From positions 186,001 to 250,000 of the forward strand of contig NZ_JBEPTL010000001.1 in assembly GCF_040549465.1 (NCBI RefSeq): DNA of 64,000 nucleotides, in the 5' to 3' direction. The position numbers and the translations under genes were made by a program. Below, piece by piece: positions 19,927 through 30,226 of the stretch (the stretch's first letter is position 1; each line of letters opens with the position of its first letter). Origin of the DNA: Lacisediminihabitans sp040549465. Its GTDB lineage: Bacteria > Actinomycetota > Actinomycetes > Actinomycetales > Microbacteriaceae. Under the pieces are notes generated by a model that was not told the origin of the DNA, searched no databases, and saw nothing but the letters and a program-made list of their open reading frames with translations.

Positions 19927-19929
19927 ACT
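19924..19929 (+). promoter_or_regulatory. Possible -10 element before the HGxxPAAW gene
   Basis: TAGACT overlaps the stop codon of the upstream gene. A start about seven bases later would give a leader of about 22 bases that includes AAAGGAG, a good ribosome site for the GTG at 19958. It could provide an internal promoter for trpCBA. Confidence 0.3.
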
Positions 19930-19957
19930 TTCAACCGAACACCCACAAAGGAGACCT

Positions 19958-20188
19958 GTGAGCGATCAGACCTCAGACACCAGTCACGGCAACTCGCCGG
20001 CTGCCTGGACCGCTGTGATCATCATGCTGGTGGCATTCACCGTAGGCACCATCGCCTTCTTCTTCGACGTTGTCATCGTGGTCTGGGCCTCCGTCGGCCT
20101 CCTCATCATTGGCCTGATCGTCGGCGGTGTCCTCGCCAGGCTCGGCTACGGCGTATCCGGCGCCAAGTACACGGCGAAAGAGCACTAG
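19958..20188 (+). CDS. HGxxPAAW family small membrane protein
   Basis: Predicted 76-residue protein. It opens with a short polar segment carrying HGNSPAAW, the signature of this actinobacterial family, then two membrane helices (about residues 15-37 and 42-62) and a short C-terminal tail. Members are regularly found just upstream of trpC; the job is unknown. An AAAGGAG site precedes the GTG start by six or seven bases. Confidence 0.88.
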   Translation: MSDQTSDTSHGNSPAAWTAVIIMLVAFTVGTIAFFFDVVIVVWASVGLLIIGLIVGGVLARLGYGVSGAKYTAKEH

Positions 20189-20192
20189 CAGG

Positions 20193-20963
20193 GTGCTTTC
20201 CGATCTGGTAGCCGGAGCCCTGCAGGATGCTTCGGAACGTCGTGCTGCACGCAGCCTCATCGAGGTCGAGGCAGCCGCTCTCGCACGTCCGGCCGCTATC
20301 GACGCTCTTGAGGCGCTCGCCCCGGCGGACCGGGTGAGGATCGTCGCCGAGGTGAAGCGGTCGAGTCCCTCCCGCGGTCCACTCGCTGACATTCCCGACC
20401 CGGCCGCACTTGCCGTCTCCTACGAGACCGGTGGCGCGAGCGCGATCAGTGTGCTCACAGAACAGCGCAGGTTCGGCGGTTCGCTCGCGGACCTCGAAGC
20501 CGTGCGTGAGGCGGTGCAGCTGCCCGTACTGCGTAAGGATTTCATCGCCGATCCTTACCAGGTCGTCGAGGCACGGGCATCCGGCGCCGACATTCTGCTG
20601 CTCATCGTCGCAGCCCTCGACCAGCAGACGCTCTCGAGTCTTTTCGAACTCACCACCCAGCTCGGGATGACGGCTCTGATCGAGACCCACAACGCGGAGG
20701 AGGTCTCCCGCGCTCTCGATATCGGAGCAGGGTTGATCGGCGTGAACGCCCGTGACCTGAGCACTTTTGAACTCAACCAGGACCTCTTCGGAAGCCTGGC
20801 CGACCAGATTCCGTCCGGCGTCATCCGGGTTGCGGAATCCGCAGTCAAGACGGCGGCGGATGTCGCCCACTATCGCAACGCGGGTGCGGACGTCGTGCTC
20901 GTCGGCGAAGCACTCGTCACAGGAGATCCCGTGCGCACTCTCGCAGAATTCCTGGGCTTCTGA
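20193..20963 (+). CDS. trpC: Indole-3-glycerol phosphate synthase
   Basis: Predicted 256-residue TIM-barrel enzyme of tryptophan synthesis, closing the indole ring. Family motifs are VAEVKRSSPSRG (catalytic lysine), SVLTEQRRFGGS, VLRKDFIADPYQV (second lysine), LIETHNAEE, IGVNARDLSTFE and VAESAVK. GTG at 20193 begins the conserved sequence LSDLV; upstream in-frame starts would lie inside the previous gene. The TGA overlaps the trpB ATG by one base. Confidence 0.96.
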   Translation: MLSDLVAGALQDASERRAARSLIEVEAAALARPAAIDALEALAPADRVRIVAEVKRSSPSRGPLADIPDPAALAVSYETGGASAISVLTEQRRFGGSLADLEAVREAVQLPVLRKDFIADPYQVVEARASGADILLLIVAALDQQTLSSLFELTTQLGMTALIETHNAEEVSRALDIGAGLIGVNARDLSTFELNQDLFGSLADQIPSGVIRVAESAVKTAADVAHYRNAGADVVLVGEALVTGDPVRTLAEFLGF

Positions 20964-22174
20964 TGGCCCTTCGCGACGAACTCGGGCCCTACTTCGGCGA
21001 GTACGGTGGGCGCTTCGTGCCGGAGTCGCTGATCGCGGCCCTCGACGAGTTGGATGCGGCCTACACGGCGGCGAAGACCGATCCGTCGTTCCAGGCCGAG
21101 CTTGCCGAGCTCCATGCGACCTACACCGGCCGGCCGTCGATCATCACCGAGGTGCCACGGTTCGCCGAACATGCCGGCGGCGCTCGCGTCATCCTCAAGC
21201 GCGAGGACCTCAACCACACCGGTTCGCACAAGATCAACAACGTGCTCGGGCAGGCCTTATTGGCCAGGCGCCTGGGTAAGACCCGTCTCATTGCGGAGAC
21301 CGGTGCCGGACAACACGGCGTCGCCACCGCGACGGCCGCCGCCCTGTTCGGCATGGAGTGCGTCGTCTACATGGGCGAGGTCGATACAGAGCGTCAGGCC
21401 CTCAATGTGGCCCGGATGCGGCTGCTCGGCGCCGAGGTCATCCCGGTGACCGCGGGGTCCCGCACCTTGAAAGACGCCATCAACGAGGCGCTGCGTGACT
21501 GGGTCGCCAATGTCGGAAACACCCACTACCTGCTGGGCACGGTCGCTGGGCCGCATCCGTTCCCCGTCATGGTGCGCGACTTCCACAAGATCATCGGCGA
21601 GGAGGCGCGCCAGCAGGTTCTCGACCTCACCGGACGACTTCCGGATGCCGTCACGGCCTGCGTCGGCGGCGGCTCGAACGCGATGGGCATCTTCCACGCC
21701 TTCCTCGACGACCCCTCGGTCGCGCTCTACGGCTACGAGGCAGCGGGCGAGGGCGCAGAGACGCCGCATCATGCGGCCACGATCACCAAGGGCCGCCCCG
21801 GCGTGCTGCACGGCGCACGCAGCTATATGCTGCAGGACGAAGACGGCCAGACTGTCGAGTCCCACTCCATCTCCGCCGGTCTCGACTACCCGGGCGTTGG
21901 CCCAGAGCATGCATGGCTCGCCGATATCGGTCGCGCCAGTTACCTCCCGATCACCGATGACGAGGCCATGAGTGCGCTCCGCCTACTCTCGAGAACAGAG
22001 GGAATCATCCCCGCCATCGAGTCGGCGCATGCCCTCGCGGGAACCATCACACTCGGCAAGGAGCTCGGGCCGGAGGCGATCATCCTGGTGAACCTGAGCG
22101 GTCGTGGCGACAAAGACATGGAGACCGCCGGTCGATACTTCGACATTCTCGACGCCGGGGCCGAGCAGTCATGA
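20963..22174 (+). CDS. trpB: Tryptophan synthase beta chain
   Basis: Predicted 403-residue PLP enzyme joining indole and serine. The PLP lysine lies in NHTGSHKINN, the phosphate-binding loop is CVGGGSNAMG, and GAGQHGVATA, GRGDKD and the N-terminal FGEYGGRFVPE are typical of TrpB1, the form that pairs with TrpA. It is coupled to trpC (TGATG) and to trpA (ATGA), so the two synthase subunits are made together. Confidence 0.98.
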   Translation: MALRDELGPYFGEYGGRFVPESLIAALDELDAAYTAAKTDPSFQAELAELHATYTGRPSIITEVPRFAEHAGGARVILKREDLNHTGSHKINNVLGQALLARRLGKTRLIAETGAGQHGVATATAAALFGMECVVYMGEVDTERQALNVARMRLLGAEVIPVTAGSRTLKDAINEALRDWVANVGNTHYLLGTVAGPHPFPVMVRDFHKIIGEEARQQVLDLTGRLPDAVTACVGGGSNAMGIFHAFLDDPSVALYGYEAAGEGAETPHHAATITKGRPGVLHGARSYMLQDEDGQTVESHSISAGLDYPGVGPEHAWLADIGRASYLPITDDEAMSALRLLSRTEGIIPAIESAHALAGTITLGKELGPEAIILVNLSGRGDKDMETAGRYFDILDAGAEQS

Positions 22175-22956
22175 CCTCGGTCGAGACGGTCATCGCGGCG
22201 CGCAAGACTGCTGGTAGCGGCGCCCTCATCGGCTACCTGCCCGCCGGGTTTCCCAACCTCACCACGAGCATCGACGCTGCGGTCGCGCTCGCGCAGAACG
22301 GCGTCGACGTCATCGAGCTCGGTCTGCCGTACTCCGATCCGGTCATGGACGGCCCGGTCATCCAGGCGGCCACATTGACAGCGCTGAAGGCCGGCTTCCG
22401 CATCAGGGACGCATTCACCGCCATCCGTGAGATCAGCGCGCAGGTCGACACACCAGTGCTACTCATGACCTACTGGAATCCCGTGCTGCAGTTCGGCGTC
22501 GATCGATTCGCCGATGAGCTGTCGGCTGCCGGGGGAGCAGGTTTGATCACACCTGACCTGATCCCAGACGAGGCTCACGATTGGCTCGACGCCTCGGAAC
22601 GCACGGGCCTCGACCGTATCTTCCTCGCTGCCCCATCATCCACCGACGAGCGACTACACCAGGCGGTGGAGAAGAGCCGCGGCTTCGTGTATGCGGTCTC
22701 CACCATGGGGATCACCGGTGCCCGCAGTGATGTGGATGTCGCGGCCAGGGCTCTCGTCGCGCGCCTGCGCACCACCGGCGCCACCTCCACCTGTGTCGGC
22801 GTCGGCATCTCGAGTGCCGAACAGGTGCGCGAGGTTCTGCAGTACGCGGACGGCGCGATCGTCGGTTCGGCACTCGTCAAAGCCCTCGCTGACGGGGGAG
22901 TGGAGGCCGTCGCAGCCACAGCTTCCCAGTTGGCGACGGGCAGTACGCTTAGCTAG
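22171..22956 (+). CDS. trpA: Tryptophan synthase alpha chain
   Basis: Predicted 261-residue TIM barrel that releases indole from indole glycerol phosphate and passes it to TrpB. The catalytic Glu and Asp are in IELGLPYSDPVMDGPVIQ. Later motifs are LMTYWNPVLQFG, GLITPDLIPDEA, FVYAVSTMGITG and VGVGISSAEQV. Overlap with trpB is four bases. The lgt gene begins 37 bases after the stop. Confidence 0.97.
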   Translation: MTSVETVIAARKTAGSGALIGYLPAGFPNLTTSIDAAVALAQNGVDVIELGLPYSDPVMDGPVIQAATLTALKAGFRIRDAFTAIREISAQVDTPVLLMTYWNPVLQFGVDRFADELSAAGGAGLITPDLIPDEAHDWLDASERTGLDRIFLAAPSSTDERLHQAVEKSRGFVYAVSTMGITGARSDVDVAARALVARLRTTGATSTCVGVGISSAEQVREVLQYADGAIVGSALVKALADGGVEAVAATASQLATGSTLS

Positions 22957-22993
22957 TTCACGCTGAGCTCCAGTACGAAAGGCAACCAGGACT

Positions 22994-24025
22994 GTGGTTT
23001 TACCCCTGAGCATTCCGAGCCCCAGTGACGCCTGGGCGAACTTCAACCTCGGCCAGTGGCTCCGCGATATCGGCCTCACCGGGTTTCCCTTCGACATCAA
23101 TATCCGCACCTATGCTGTCTGCATTCTCGTCGGTATCGTCGTGGCGACCATCCTCACGGCACGGCGTCTGAAGAACCGAGGCGCCGACGGCGGCGTCGTG
23201 CTCGACATCGCTCTATGGGCGGTGCCGCTCGGCATCATCGGCGCCCGTGCCTTCCACGTGCTCACCCACCCCGACGACTATTTCGGGCCCGGTAAAGACC
23301 TGCTGAAGGTCCTCTACGTCTGGGAGGGCGGCATCGCCATCTTCGGCTCGCTCATCGGAGGGGCGATCGGGGCCTATATCGGCTGCAAGCTCGCCGGGGT
23401 GCGCTTCTGGAGTTTCGCCGACACTCTCGCGCCCGGTCTTCTGCTCGCGCAGGCTTTCGGACGCTTCGGCAACTACTTCAACCACGAACTCTTCGGGGTG
23501 CCGACCAATCTTCCGTGGGGTCTCAAGATCGCGTCGTCCAACCCGGCCTTTCCGGCCGGACTGCCATCGGACACGCTCTTCCTGCCGACTTTTCTCTACG
23601 AGATCATCTGGGATGTCGTCGGCGTCGCCGTGATCCTGTTCCTCGAGCGCAGGTTCAAACTCCAGTGGGGCAAGGTATTCGCGGTCTACCTGATCTGGTA
23701 CGGACTCGGCCGCAGTTACTTCGAATCCGTGCGCATCGACCCGAGCCTGATTTTCCTCGGGGTGCGCACCAACGTCTGGGCAGCCTGGGCAGCGATCGTG
23801 ATCGGACTCATCATCTTCATCGTGCAGACGCGTCGTCACCCCGGCCTCGAACCGAGCGTCTATCTTCCCGGACGTGAATGGTCGCCGACGGCTGAGGTAG
23901 ACTCTGACGACACGTATTCGGACATCGATGATGACGGCAATGACGCTGAACTCGTCACCACAACCATGTCCGGATCGAAGAAAGCCGAGAAGTCCGTCAC
24001 AAGCGGGGCAGGCCCACAGTCGTAG
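22994..24025 (+). CDS. lgt: Prolipoprotein diacylglyceryl transferase
   Basis: Predicted 343-residue inner-membrane enzyme that adds diacylglycerol to the lipobox cysteine of lipoproteins. About seven membrane helices are visible. The catalytic region shows GARAFHVLTH and the Lgt signature GRFGNYFNHELFG with its essential arginine and asparagine, then an IWYGLGRSYFESVR segment. After the last helix come about 60 hydrophilic, acidic residues (VDSDDTYSDIDDDGNDAE), a tail seen in actinobacterial Lgt. The start is GTG; AGGCAACCAGGA lies before it. trpA-lgt adjacency is conserved in the phylum. Confidence 0.95.
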   Translation: MVLPLSIPSPSDAWANFNLGQWLRDIGLTGFPFDINIRTYAVCILVGIVVATILTARRLKNRGADGGVVLDIALWAVPLGIIGARAFHVLTHPDDYFGPGKDLLKVLYVWEGGIAIFGSLIGGAIGAYIGCKLAGVRFWSFADTLAPGLLLAQAFGRFGNYFNHELFGVPTNLPWGLKIASSNPAFPAGLPSDTLFLPTFLYEIIWDVVGVAVILFLERRFKLQWGKVFAVYLIWYGLGRSYFESVRIDPSLIFLGVRTNVWAAWAAIVIGLIIFIVQTRRHPGLEPSVYLPGREWSPTAEVDSDDTYSDIDDDGNDAELVTTTMSGSKKAEKSVTSGAGPQS

Positions 24026-24136
24026 CGAAAGCGACATCACAATAGGTAGCGGGCCGGATCCGAAGCTCACCTGCCTTCATCCTTCCGGGCCGCCGTAGTC
24101 CCCCACGCACCATTTTCTTCGTGAGGACGGTTGACA

Positions 24137-27100
24137 ATGGCTCTCACGCCAACCTTTTCCCGCTTCAGCGCGGTTCCCGCTGCCTCAGGCATGTACGACC
24201 CGCGCCGTGAACGCGACGCCTGTGGTCTCGCCATGGTCGCCACCCTGCGTGGCACGGCAGGTCACGACATCATCGACGCCGCCCTCGGCGCTCTTCGCAA
24301 CCTCGAGCACCGCGGCGCTATCGGCTCGGATGCCGGTACCGGCGACGGCGCAGGCATCGTCACGCAGATTCCCGACGACTTCTTCCGCGCTGTCGTGGAC
24401 TTCGAGTTGCCCGCCGTCGGGCATTACGTCGTTGGCACCGCCTTCCTGCCGACCCACGACGCCGAGCGCGCAGCCATCAAGGACGGTATCGAGGCCCTCG
24501 CCACCGAGGAACATCTCGAGGTTCTCGGCTGGCGTGAGGTTCCGGTGCGCCCGGAAGGACTCGGCAACCTGGCTCGCGAGGCCATGCCGTTCTTCGAGCA
24601 GGTTTTCCTGAAGAGCACCCACGGTGACGACGTCGCCGGAATCGCCCTCGACCGGCAGTCTTTCCGGCTGCGCAAGCGAGCTGAACGCGAACTCAACGCT
24701 TATTTCCCCTCGCTCTCGAGCCGCACTCTGGTCTACAAGGGCATGGTCACCACGCTGCAACTCGAGCCGTTCTACCCCGACCTCTCCGACGAGCGCTTCG
24801 CTTCACGACTGGCCCTGGTGCACTCGCGCTACTCCACCAACACCTTCCCATCGTGGCCTCTCGCTCAACCGTTCCGCATGATCGCGCACAACGGTGAGAT
24901 CAATACCGTTCAGGGCAATCGCAACTGGATGCGGGCGCGCCAGTCGCAGCTCGAATCCGACCTGCTCGGCGATCTGACGCCGATCTTCCCGATCGTTACC
25001 CCCGGTGCCAGCGATTCCGCCTCCTTCGACGAGGTCGTGGAACTCCTCAACCTCGGCGGACGCTCGCTGCCTCACGCGATGATGATGATGGTTCCCGAGG
25101 CCTACGAGAACCAGGTCGACATCGACCATGCCCGCCGCGACTTCTACGAGTACCACGCGATGATGATGGAGCCGTGGGACGGCCCGGCCGCCCTCGTCTT
25201 CACCGACGGCACACTCGTCGGTGCGACGCTCGACCGCAACGGTCTGCGCCCGGGACGCTACCTGGTCACAGACGACGGCCTGGTCGTGCTCGCCAGCGAG
25301 ATCGGCGTGCTCGACATCGACCCGAGCAAGGTGGTCCGCAAGGGCCGTCTCCGCCCCGGCAAGATGTTCCTCGTCGACACCGAGGCCGGTCGCCTCATCG
25401 AAGACGACGAGATCAAGGGCGAACTCGCTGCTGCGGAGCCGTGGGGCGAGTGGCTCGACAAGGGTCGCATCAACCTCAAGGATCTTCCTGAGCGTGAACA
25501 CATCGTGCACACGCCGGCGTCGGTCACCCGCCGCCAGCGGATCTTCGGTTACACCGAGGAGGAGGTGCGCATCCTGCTGCGGCCGATGGCGGAGAATGGA
25601 GCGGAGCCGCTCGGGGCTATGGGCTCCGACACTCCGATCGCCGTACTCAGCAAGCGCCCGCGCCTGCTGTTCGACTACTTCACCCAGCAGTTCGCCCAGG
25701 TGACGAATCCGCCACTGGACAGCATCCGTGAAGAGGTCGTCACCTCGCTCAAGCTGGGGCTCGGCCCGGAGCGCAACCTGCTGGACGCGACACCGGAACA
25801 CGCGCGCCAGGTAATCCTCGACTTCCCGGTGATCGACAACGATGAACTCGCCAAGATCCAGCACATCGCACCCAAGACGTCGCGGGCGGGATTCAACCCG
25901 ACTCGCACGATCAGGGGTCTCTACCGCGTCGACCAGGGTCCAAAGGCCATGGAGCAGCGGATCGCGGCGATGTGTGTCGAGGTCGACAGCGCCATCGAAG
26001 ACGGCGCACTCTTCATCGTGCTCTCCGACCGTGATTCCAACAAAGAGTTGGCACCCGTTCCGTCACTGCTGATGCTCGCTGCGGTGCACCACCACCTCAT
26101 CCGGTCGCAGAATCGCATGAAGGTCGGCATCATCGTCGAGGCTGGCGATGTGCGCGAGGTGCACCACATCGCGCTGCTGATCGGCTACGGCGCTTCGGCG
26201 ATCAATCCGTACCTGGCGATGGAATCCGCAGAGGAACTCGTGCGCAGCGGCATGATCACCAGCCTCACGCCCGAGAAGGCCGTGAAGAACCTGATCAAGG
26301 CCCTCGGCAAGGGTGTGCTCAAGATCATGTCGAAGATGGGTATCTCCGTCGTCGGTTCCTATGCCGGCGCCCAGGCCTTCGAAGCTGTCGGTCTCAGCCA
26401 GGAGTTCGTCGACCAGTATTTCACCGGAACATCCAGCCTGCTCGGCGGTATCGGCATCGACGTCGTAGCTGCGGAGTCGGCATCCAGGCATGCTGCCGCG
26501 TACCCGGAGGATGAGGCGATCAGCGCCCACGAGCGCCTCGCTACCGGTGGCGAGTACCAGTGGCGGCGAGATGGCCCGCCGCACCTGTTCAACCCGGACA
26601 CCGTCTTCCGACTGCAGCACGCGACCAGGTCGCGCCGCTACGACATCTTCCGCGACTACACCAGGCTCGTGGACGACCAGGCCGAACAGCTGATGACCGT
26701 TCGCGGCCTGTTCAGGCTGCGTGAGGGTGTGAGGCCGGCTGTGCCGCTGGACGAGGTGGAGTCGGTGGCATCCATCGTCAAGCGGTTCTCCACCGGCGCA
26801 ATGAGCTACGGCTCGATTAGCGCGGAGGCCCACGAGACTCTCGCGATCGCCATGAACCAGCTCGGCGCCAAGAGCAACACGGGTGAGGGTGGCGAAGACA
26901 CCGCGCGGCTGCTCGACCCCTCTCGTCGCAGCGCGATCAAGCAGGTAGCCTCTGGCCGTTTCGGCGTCACGAGCATGTACCTCACCCATGCCACGGACAT
27001 CCAGATCAAGATGGCGCAGGGCGCGAAGCCCGGAGAAGGTGGTCAGCTGCCCCCGGCCAAGGTGTACCCGTGGATCGCGCGCACTCGTCACGCGACAGCG

Positions 27101-28711
27101 GGCGTCGGACTCATCAGCCCGCCGCCGCACCACGACATCTACTCGATCGAAGACCTCAAGCAACTTATCTTCGACCTGAAAAGGGCAAACCCCGATGCCC
27201 GCGTGCACGTCAAGCTGGTGAGCCAGTCGGGTATCGGTGCGGTTGCCGCCGGTGTGACGAAGGCTCTCGCTGATGTCGTGCTCGTCTCAGGTCACGACGG
27301 TGGTACGGGTGCAAGCCCGCTCAACTCGCTCAAGCACGCGGGAACACCATGGGAGTTGGGTCTTGCAGAAACCCAGCAGACGCTCATGCTGAACGGTATG
27401 CGCGGTCGGGTCGTGGTGCAGGTCGACGGCCAGATGAAGACCGGTCGCGATGTGATTGTCGCGGCACTGCTCGGCGCGGAAGAGTTCGGTTTCGCCACGG
27501 CGCCTCTCGTCGTCTCCGGATGCATCCTGATGCGCGTCTGCCACCTCGACACCTGCCCTGTTGGCGTTGCCACGCAGAACCCGGAGCTCCGCAAGCGTTT
27601 CTCCGGCAAGCCGGAATTCGTCGTCAACTTCTTCGAGTTCCTGGCCCAGGAGGTGCGCGAGTACCTGGCAGAACTGGGATTCCGGTCGATCGAAGAGGCC
27701 ATCGGTCACGCAGAGCTGCTCGATGTGAACCGCGCGATCGAGCACTGGAAGGCGGACGGGCTCGACCTGTCACCGATTCTGCAGGGTCCGGTATTCGGTC
27801 CTGAAGAGCCGCGTTCCAACGTCACCAAGCAGGAGCATGAGCTCGACAAGCACTTCGATGTGGAACTGATCCGTCAGAGCTCCAGCGCCTTGCAGGATGG
27901 CGAACAGGTGTCGATCTCGTTGCCAATCCGCAACACCGAACGGGCCGTCGGCACCATGCTCGGCCACGAGGTGACACTCCGGCACGGCGAGAACGGCCTG
28001 CCTACCGGCACCATCGACGTGAAGCTCTCCGGCACCGCAGGCCAGTCCTTCGGCGCATTCCTGCCAAGCGGCATCACCCTGCGGCTCGAAGGCGATAGCA
28101 ACGACTACGTGGGCAAGGGCCTCTGTGGTGGGCAGATCATCATCCGCCCGGATGCGAGGAGCGGCTTCGAAGCCGAGCACAACGTCATTGCAGGCAACGT
28201 CATCGGCTACGGCGCAACCCAGGGCAGTATGTACCTGCGTGGCATCGTCGGTGAGCGTTTCCTGGTGCGCAACTCGGGTGCGACCGCGGTGGTCGAGGGG
28301 GTGGGGGATCACGCCCTCGAGTACATGACCGGTGGGCTCGCGCTGATCCTCGGCGGAACTGGCCGCAACCTCGGGGCAGGCATGTCCGGCGGAACCGCCT
28401 ACATCTACGACCTCAAACCGGAACGCGTCAACCGCGATTCTCTCGCCACCGGCGAGCTCGAATTGCTTCCGCTCGGAGCCGGAGACATCGCGATTGTCAA
28501 AGACCTGTTGGAGCAGCATCTCGCACAGACCGACTCAGAAGTCGCCAGGCGGATGCTCGACGATTTCGATGCGACCATCGCTCGATTCGTCAAGGTGCTG
28601 CCACGCGATTACGCTGCCGTACTGGCGACGCGTGCGACTGCGGTGGAAGAAGGACTGGACCCTGACGGCGATGTCGTATGGAATCGAATCATGGAGGTGA
28701 CCGGTGGCTGA
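24137..28711 (+). CDS. gltB: Glutamate synthase large subunit
   Basis: Predicted 1524-residue NADPH-type GOGAT alpha chain; with GltD it makes two glutamates from glutamine and 2-oxoglutarate. The mature N-terminus should be C29 in RRERDACGL, the glutaminase nucleophile exposed after propeptide removal. The FMN synthase part follows, with the [3Fe-4S] cysteines C1129, C1135 and C1140 in the CILMRVCHLDTC segment. The last 250 residues form the glycine-rich beta-helix domain. ATG at 24137 is preferred (GAGGA ten bases upstream); TTG at 24131 is in frame. The 111-base upstream gap shows no clear operator. Confidence 0.97.
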   Translation: MALTPTFSRFSAVPAASGMYDPRRERDACGLAMVATLRGTAGHDIIDAALGALRNLEHRGAIGSDAGTGDGAGIVTQIPDDFFRAVVDFELPAVGHYVVGTAFLPTHDAERAAIKDGIEALATEEHLEVLGWREVPVRPEGLGNLAREAMPFFEQVFLKSTHGDDVAGIALDRQSFRLRKRAERELNAYFPSLSSRTLVYKGMVTTLQLEPFYPDLSDERFASRLALVHSRYSTNTFPSWPLAQPFRMIAHNGEINTVQGNRNWMRARQSQLESDLLGDLTPIFPIVTPGASDSASFDEVVELLNLGGRSLPHAMMMMVPEAYENQVDIDHARRDFYEYHAMMMEPWDGPAALVFTDGTLVGATLDRNGLRPGRYLVTDDGLVVLASEIGVLDIDPSKVVRKGRLRPGKMFLVDTEAGRLIEDDEIKGELAAAEPWGEWLDKGRINLKDLPEREHIVHTPASVTRRQRIFGYTEEEVRILLRPMAENGAEPLGAMGSDTPIAVLSKRPRLLFDYFTQQFAQVTNPPLDSIREEVVTSLKLGLGPERNLLDATPEHARQVILDFPVIDNDELAKIQHIAPKTSRAGFNPTRTIRGLYRVDQGPKAMEQRIAAMCVEVDSAIEDGALFIVLSDRDSNKELAPVPSLLMLAAVHHHLIRSQNRMKVGIIVEAGDVREVHHIALLIGYGASAINPYLAMESAEELVRSGMITSLTPEKAVKNLIKALGKGVLKIMSKMGISVVGSYAGAQAFEAVGLSQEFVDQYFTGTSSLLGGIGIDVVAAESASRHAAAYPEDEAISAHERLATGGEYQWRRDGPPHLFNPDTVFRLQHATRSRRYDIFRDYTRLVDDQAEQLMTVRGLFRLREGVRPAVPLDEVESVASIVKRFSTGAMSYGSISAEAHETLAIAMNQLGAKSNTGEGGEDTARLLDPSRRSAIKQVASGRFGVTSMYLTHATDIQIKMAQGAKPGEGGQLPPAKVYPWIARTRHATAGVGLISPPPHHDIYSIEDLKQLIFDLKRANPDARVHVKLVSQSGIGAVAAGVTKALADVVLVSGHDGGTGASPLNSLKHAGTPWELGLAETQQTLMLNGMRGRVVVQVDGQMKTGRDVIVAALLGAEEFGFATAPLVVSGCILMRVCHLDTCPVGVATQNPELRKRFSGKPEFVVNFFEFLAQEVREYLAELGFRSIEEAIGHAELLDVNRAIEHWKADGLDLSPILQGPVFGPEEPRSNVTKQEHELDKHFDVELIRQSSSALQDGEQVSISLPIRNTERAVGTMLGHEVTLRHGENGLPTGTIDVKLSGTAGQSFGAFLPSGITLRLEGDSNDYVGKGLCGGQIIIRPDARSGFEAEHNVIAGNVIGYGATQGSMYLRGIVGERFLVRNSGATAVVEGVGDHALEYMTGGLALILGGTGRNLGAGMSGGTAYIYDLKPERVNRDSLATGELELLPLGAGDIAIVKDLLEQHLAQTDSEVARRMLDDFDATIARFVKVLPRDYAAVLATRATAVEEGLDPDGDVVWNRIMEVTGG

Positions 28712-30158
28712 TCCGAAGGGATTCCTGAAGACCAGGGAACGAGAGCTTCCTGCACGTCGCCCGGTCGCGCTTCGGCTCATGGACTGGAAAGAGGTCTACG
28801 AGCAGGGTGACGCGGCCACCACGCGCAAGCAGGCGGGGCGCTGTATGGACTGCGGCATCCCGTTCTGCCATCACGGCTGCCCTCTCGGCAACCTGATCCC
28901 GGAGTGGAACGACCTCACCTGGCGCGGCGAAGGCCGGCAGGCGATCGACCGACTGCACGCCACCAACAACTTTCCTGAGTTCACCGGCAGGCTGTGCCCG
29001 GCACCGTGCGAGAGTTCATGTGTCCTGGCGATCAACCAGCCTGCGGTCACCATCAAGCAGGTCGAGGTGTCGATCATCGACCAGGCCTTTGCGAACGACT
29101 GGGTGGAGCCGCATCCGCCAGAGCGCCTCACCGGCAAAACGATCGCTGTGGTCGGTTCCGGACCTGCAGGTCTTGCGGCAGCCCAGCAACTCACCCGTGC
29201 CGGCCACACAGTCGCCGTCTTCGAGCGGGACGATCGCATCGGCGGGCTGCTGCGCTACGGCATCCCGGACTTCAAAATGGAAAAGAAGCACCTCGAGATG
29301 CGTCTCAAGCAGATGCAGGCCGAGGGCACCCGGTTCCGTGCCGGTGTCACCATCGGCGTGGATATCGCCTGGGACGAACTGCGCGGGCGCTATGACGCCG
29401 TCGTGGTCGCCACGGGTGCTCTCAAGCCGCGCGACCTCCCGATTCCCGGCCGCGATCTCTCCGGCGTGCACTTCGCCATGGAATACCTCGTGCAGCAGAA
29501 CCGCGTGGGAGCCGGTGACACGGTCATCGACCAGTTGACCGCTGAAGGCAAGCATGTCGTGGTTCTCGGCGGCGGCGACACCGGAGCAGACTGCATCGGC
29601 ACTGCGCACCGCCAGCAAGCACTGTCCGTCACCAACCTCGCCATCGGCATCCAGCCACCCTCGGAACGCCCGGAGCATCAGCCATGGCCGATATCGCCGA
29701 CACTCTTCGAGGTGTCGAGCGCGCATGAGGAGGGCGGCGAGCGGGTCTATCTCGCTTCCACCGTCGAATTTCTCGCCAACGAGGTGGGAGAGGTGCGCGC
29801 CATCCGCGTCGCCGAGACCGAGTACCTCGACGGTCGTCGTGTGCCCAAAGCCGGCAGCGAGCGTGAAATCCCTGCGGACCTCGTGCTTCTCGCACTCGGA
29901 TTCACCGGCACCGAGAGCGACGAACTCGAAGACCAGCTGCGCGTTCCCATGGACCGAGGCAACGTCGAGCGCGACGCCGACTACCAGACCAGCGAGGCGG
30001 GCGTATTCGTCGCCGGTGACGCCGGACGCGGCCAGTCGCTCATCGTCTGGGCGATCGCCGAGGGCCGCGCGGCGGCCGCGGCTGTCGACAGCTACCTCGA
30101 GGGAAAGACAGAACTTCCTTCGCCGGTTCGTCCTACGGATCGGGCAATCAACATCTAA
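28704..30158 (+). CDS. gltD: Glutamate synthase small subunit
   Basis: Predicted 484-residue beta chain that takes electrons from NADPH through FAD to GltB. The N-terminal cysteine-rich part (CMDCGIPFCHHGCPLGNLIP, then CPAPCESSC) binds [4Fe-4S] clusters. An FAD motif GSGPAGLAAAQQL and an NADPH motif GGGDTGADC follow, with the closing FAD motif GVFVAGDAGRGQS. GTG start with GGAGG six bases upstream; it overlaps the gltB stop by eight bases, securing equal production. Confidence 0.97.
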   Translation: MADPKGFLKTRERELPARRPVALRLMDWKEVYEQGDAATTRKQAGRCMDCGIPFCHHGCPLGNLIPEWNDLTWRGEGRQAIDRLHATNNFPEFTGRLCPAPCESSCVLAINQPAVTIKQVEVSIIDQAFANDWVEPHPPERLTGKTIAVVGSGPAGLAAAQQLTRAGHTVAVFERDDRIGGLLRYGIPDFKMEKKHLEMRLKQMQAEGTRFRAGVTIGVDIAWDELRGRYDAVVVATGALKPRDLPIPGRDLSGVHFAMEYLVQQNRVGAGDTVIDQLTAEGKHVVVLGGGDTGADCIGTAHRQQALSVTNLAIGIQPPSERPEHQPWPISPTLFEVSSAHEEGGERVYLASTVEFLANEVGEVRAIRVAETEYLDGRRVPKAGSEREIPADLVLLALGFTGTESDELEDQLRVPMDRGNVERDADYQTSEAGVFVAGDAGRGQSLIVWAIAEGRAAAAAVDSYLEGKTELPSPVRPTDRAINI

Positions 30159-30226
30159 AGCCTGCGCGCGACGACAGTGCCAAGGCCCCGTCATCCGCGA
30201 CTACGAACCCCAAGAGAAAGAAACAG

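Noticed and set aside
19927..20192. Trp leader peptide attenuator before trpC
   Set aside because: No run of Trp codons with competing hairpins is seen, and the interval is filled by the HGxxPAAW gene.
24803..25864. Long minus-strand frames opposite gltB, carB, gltD and metK
   Set aside because: All lie fully inside strong genes and show no recognisable protein features.
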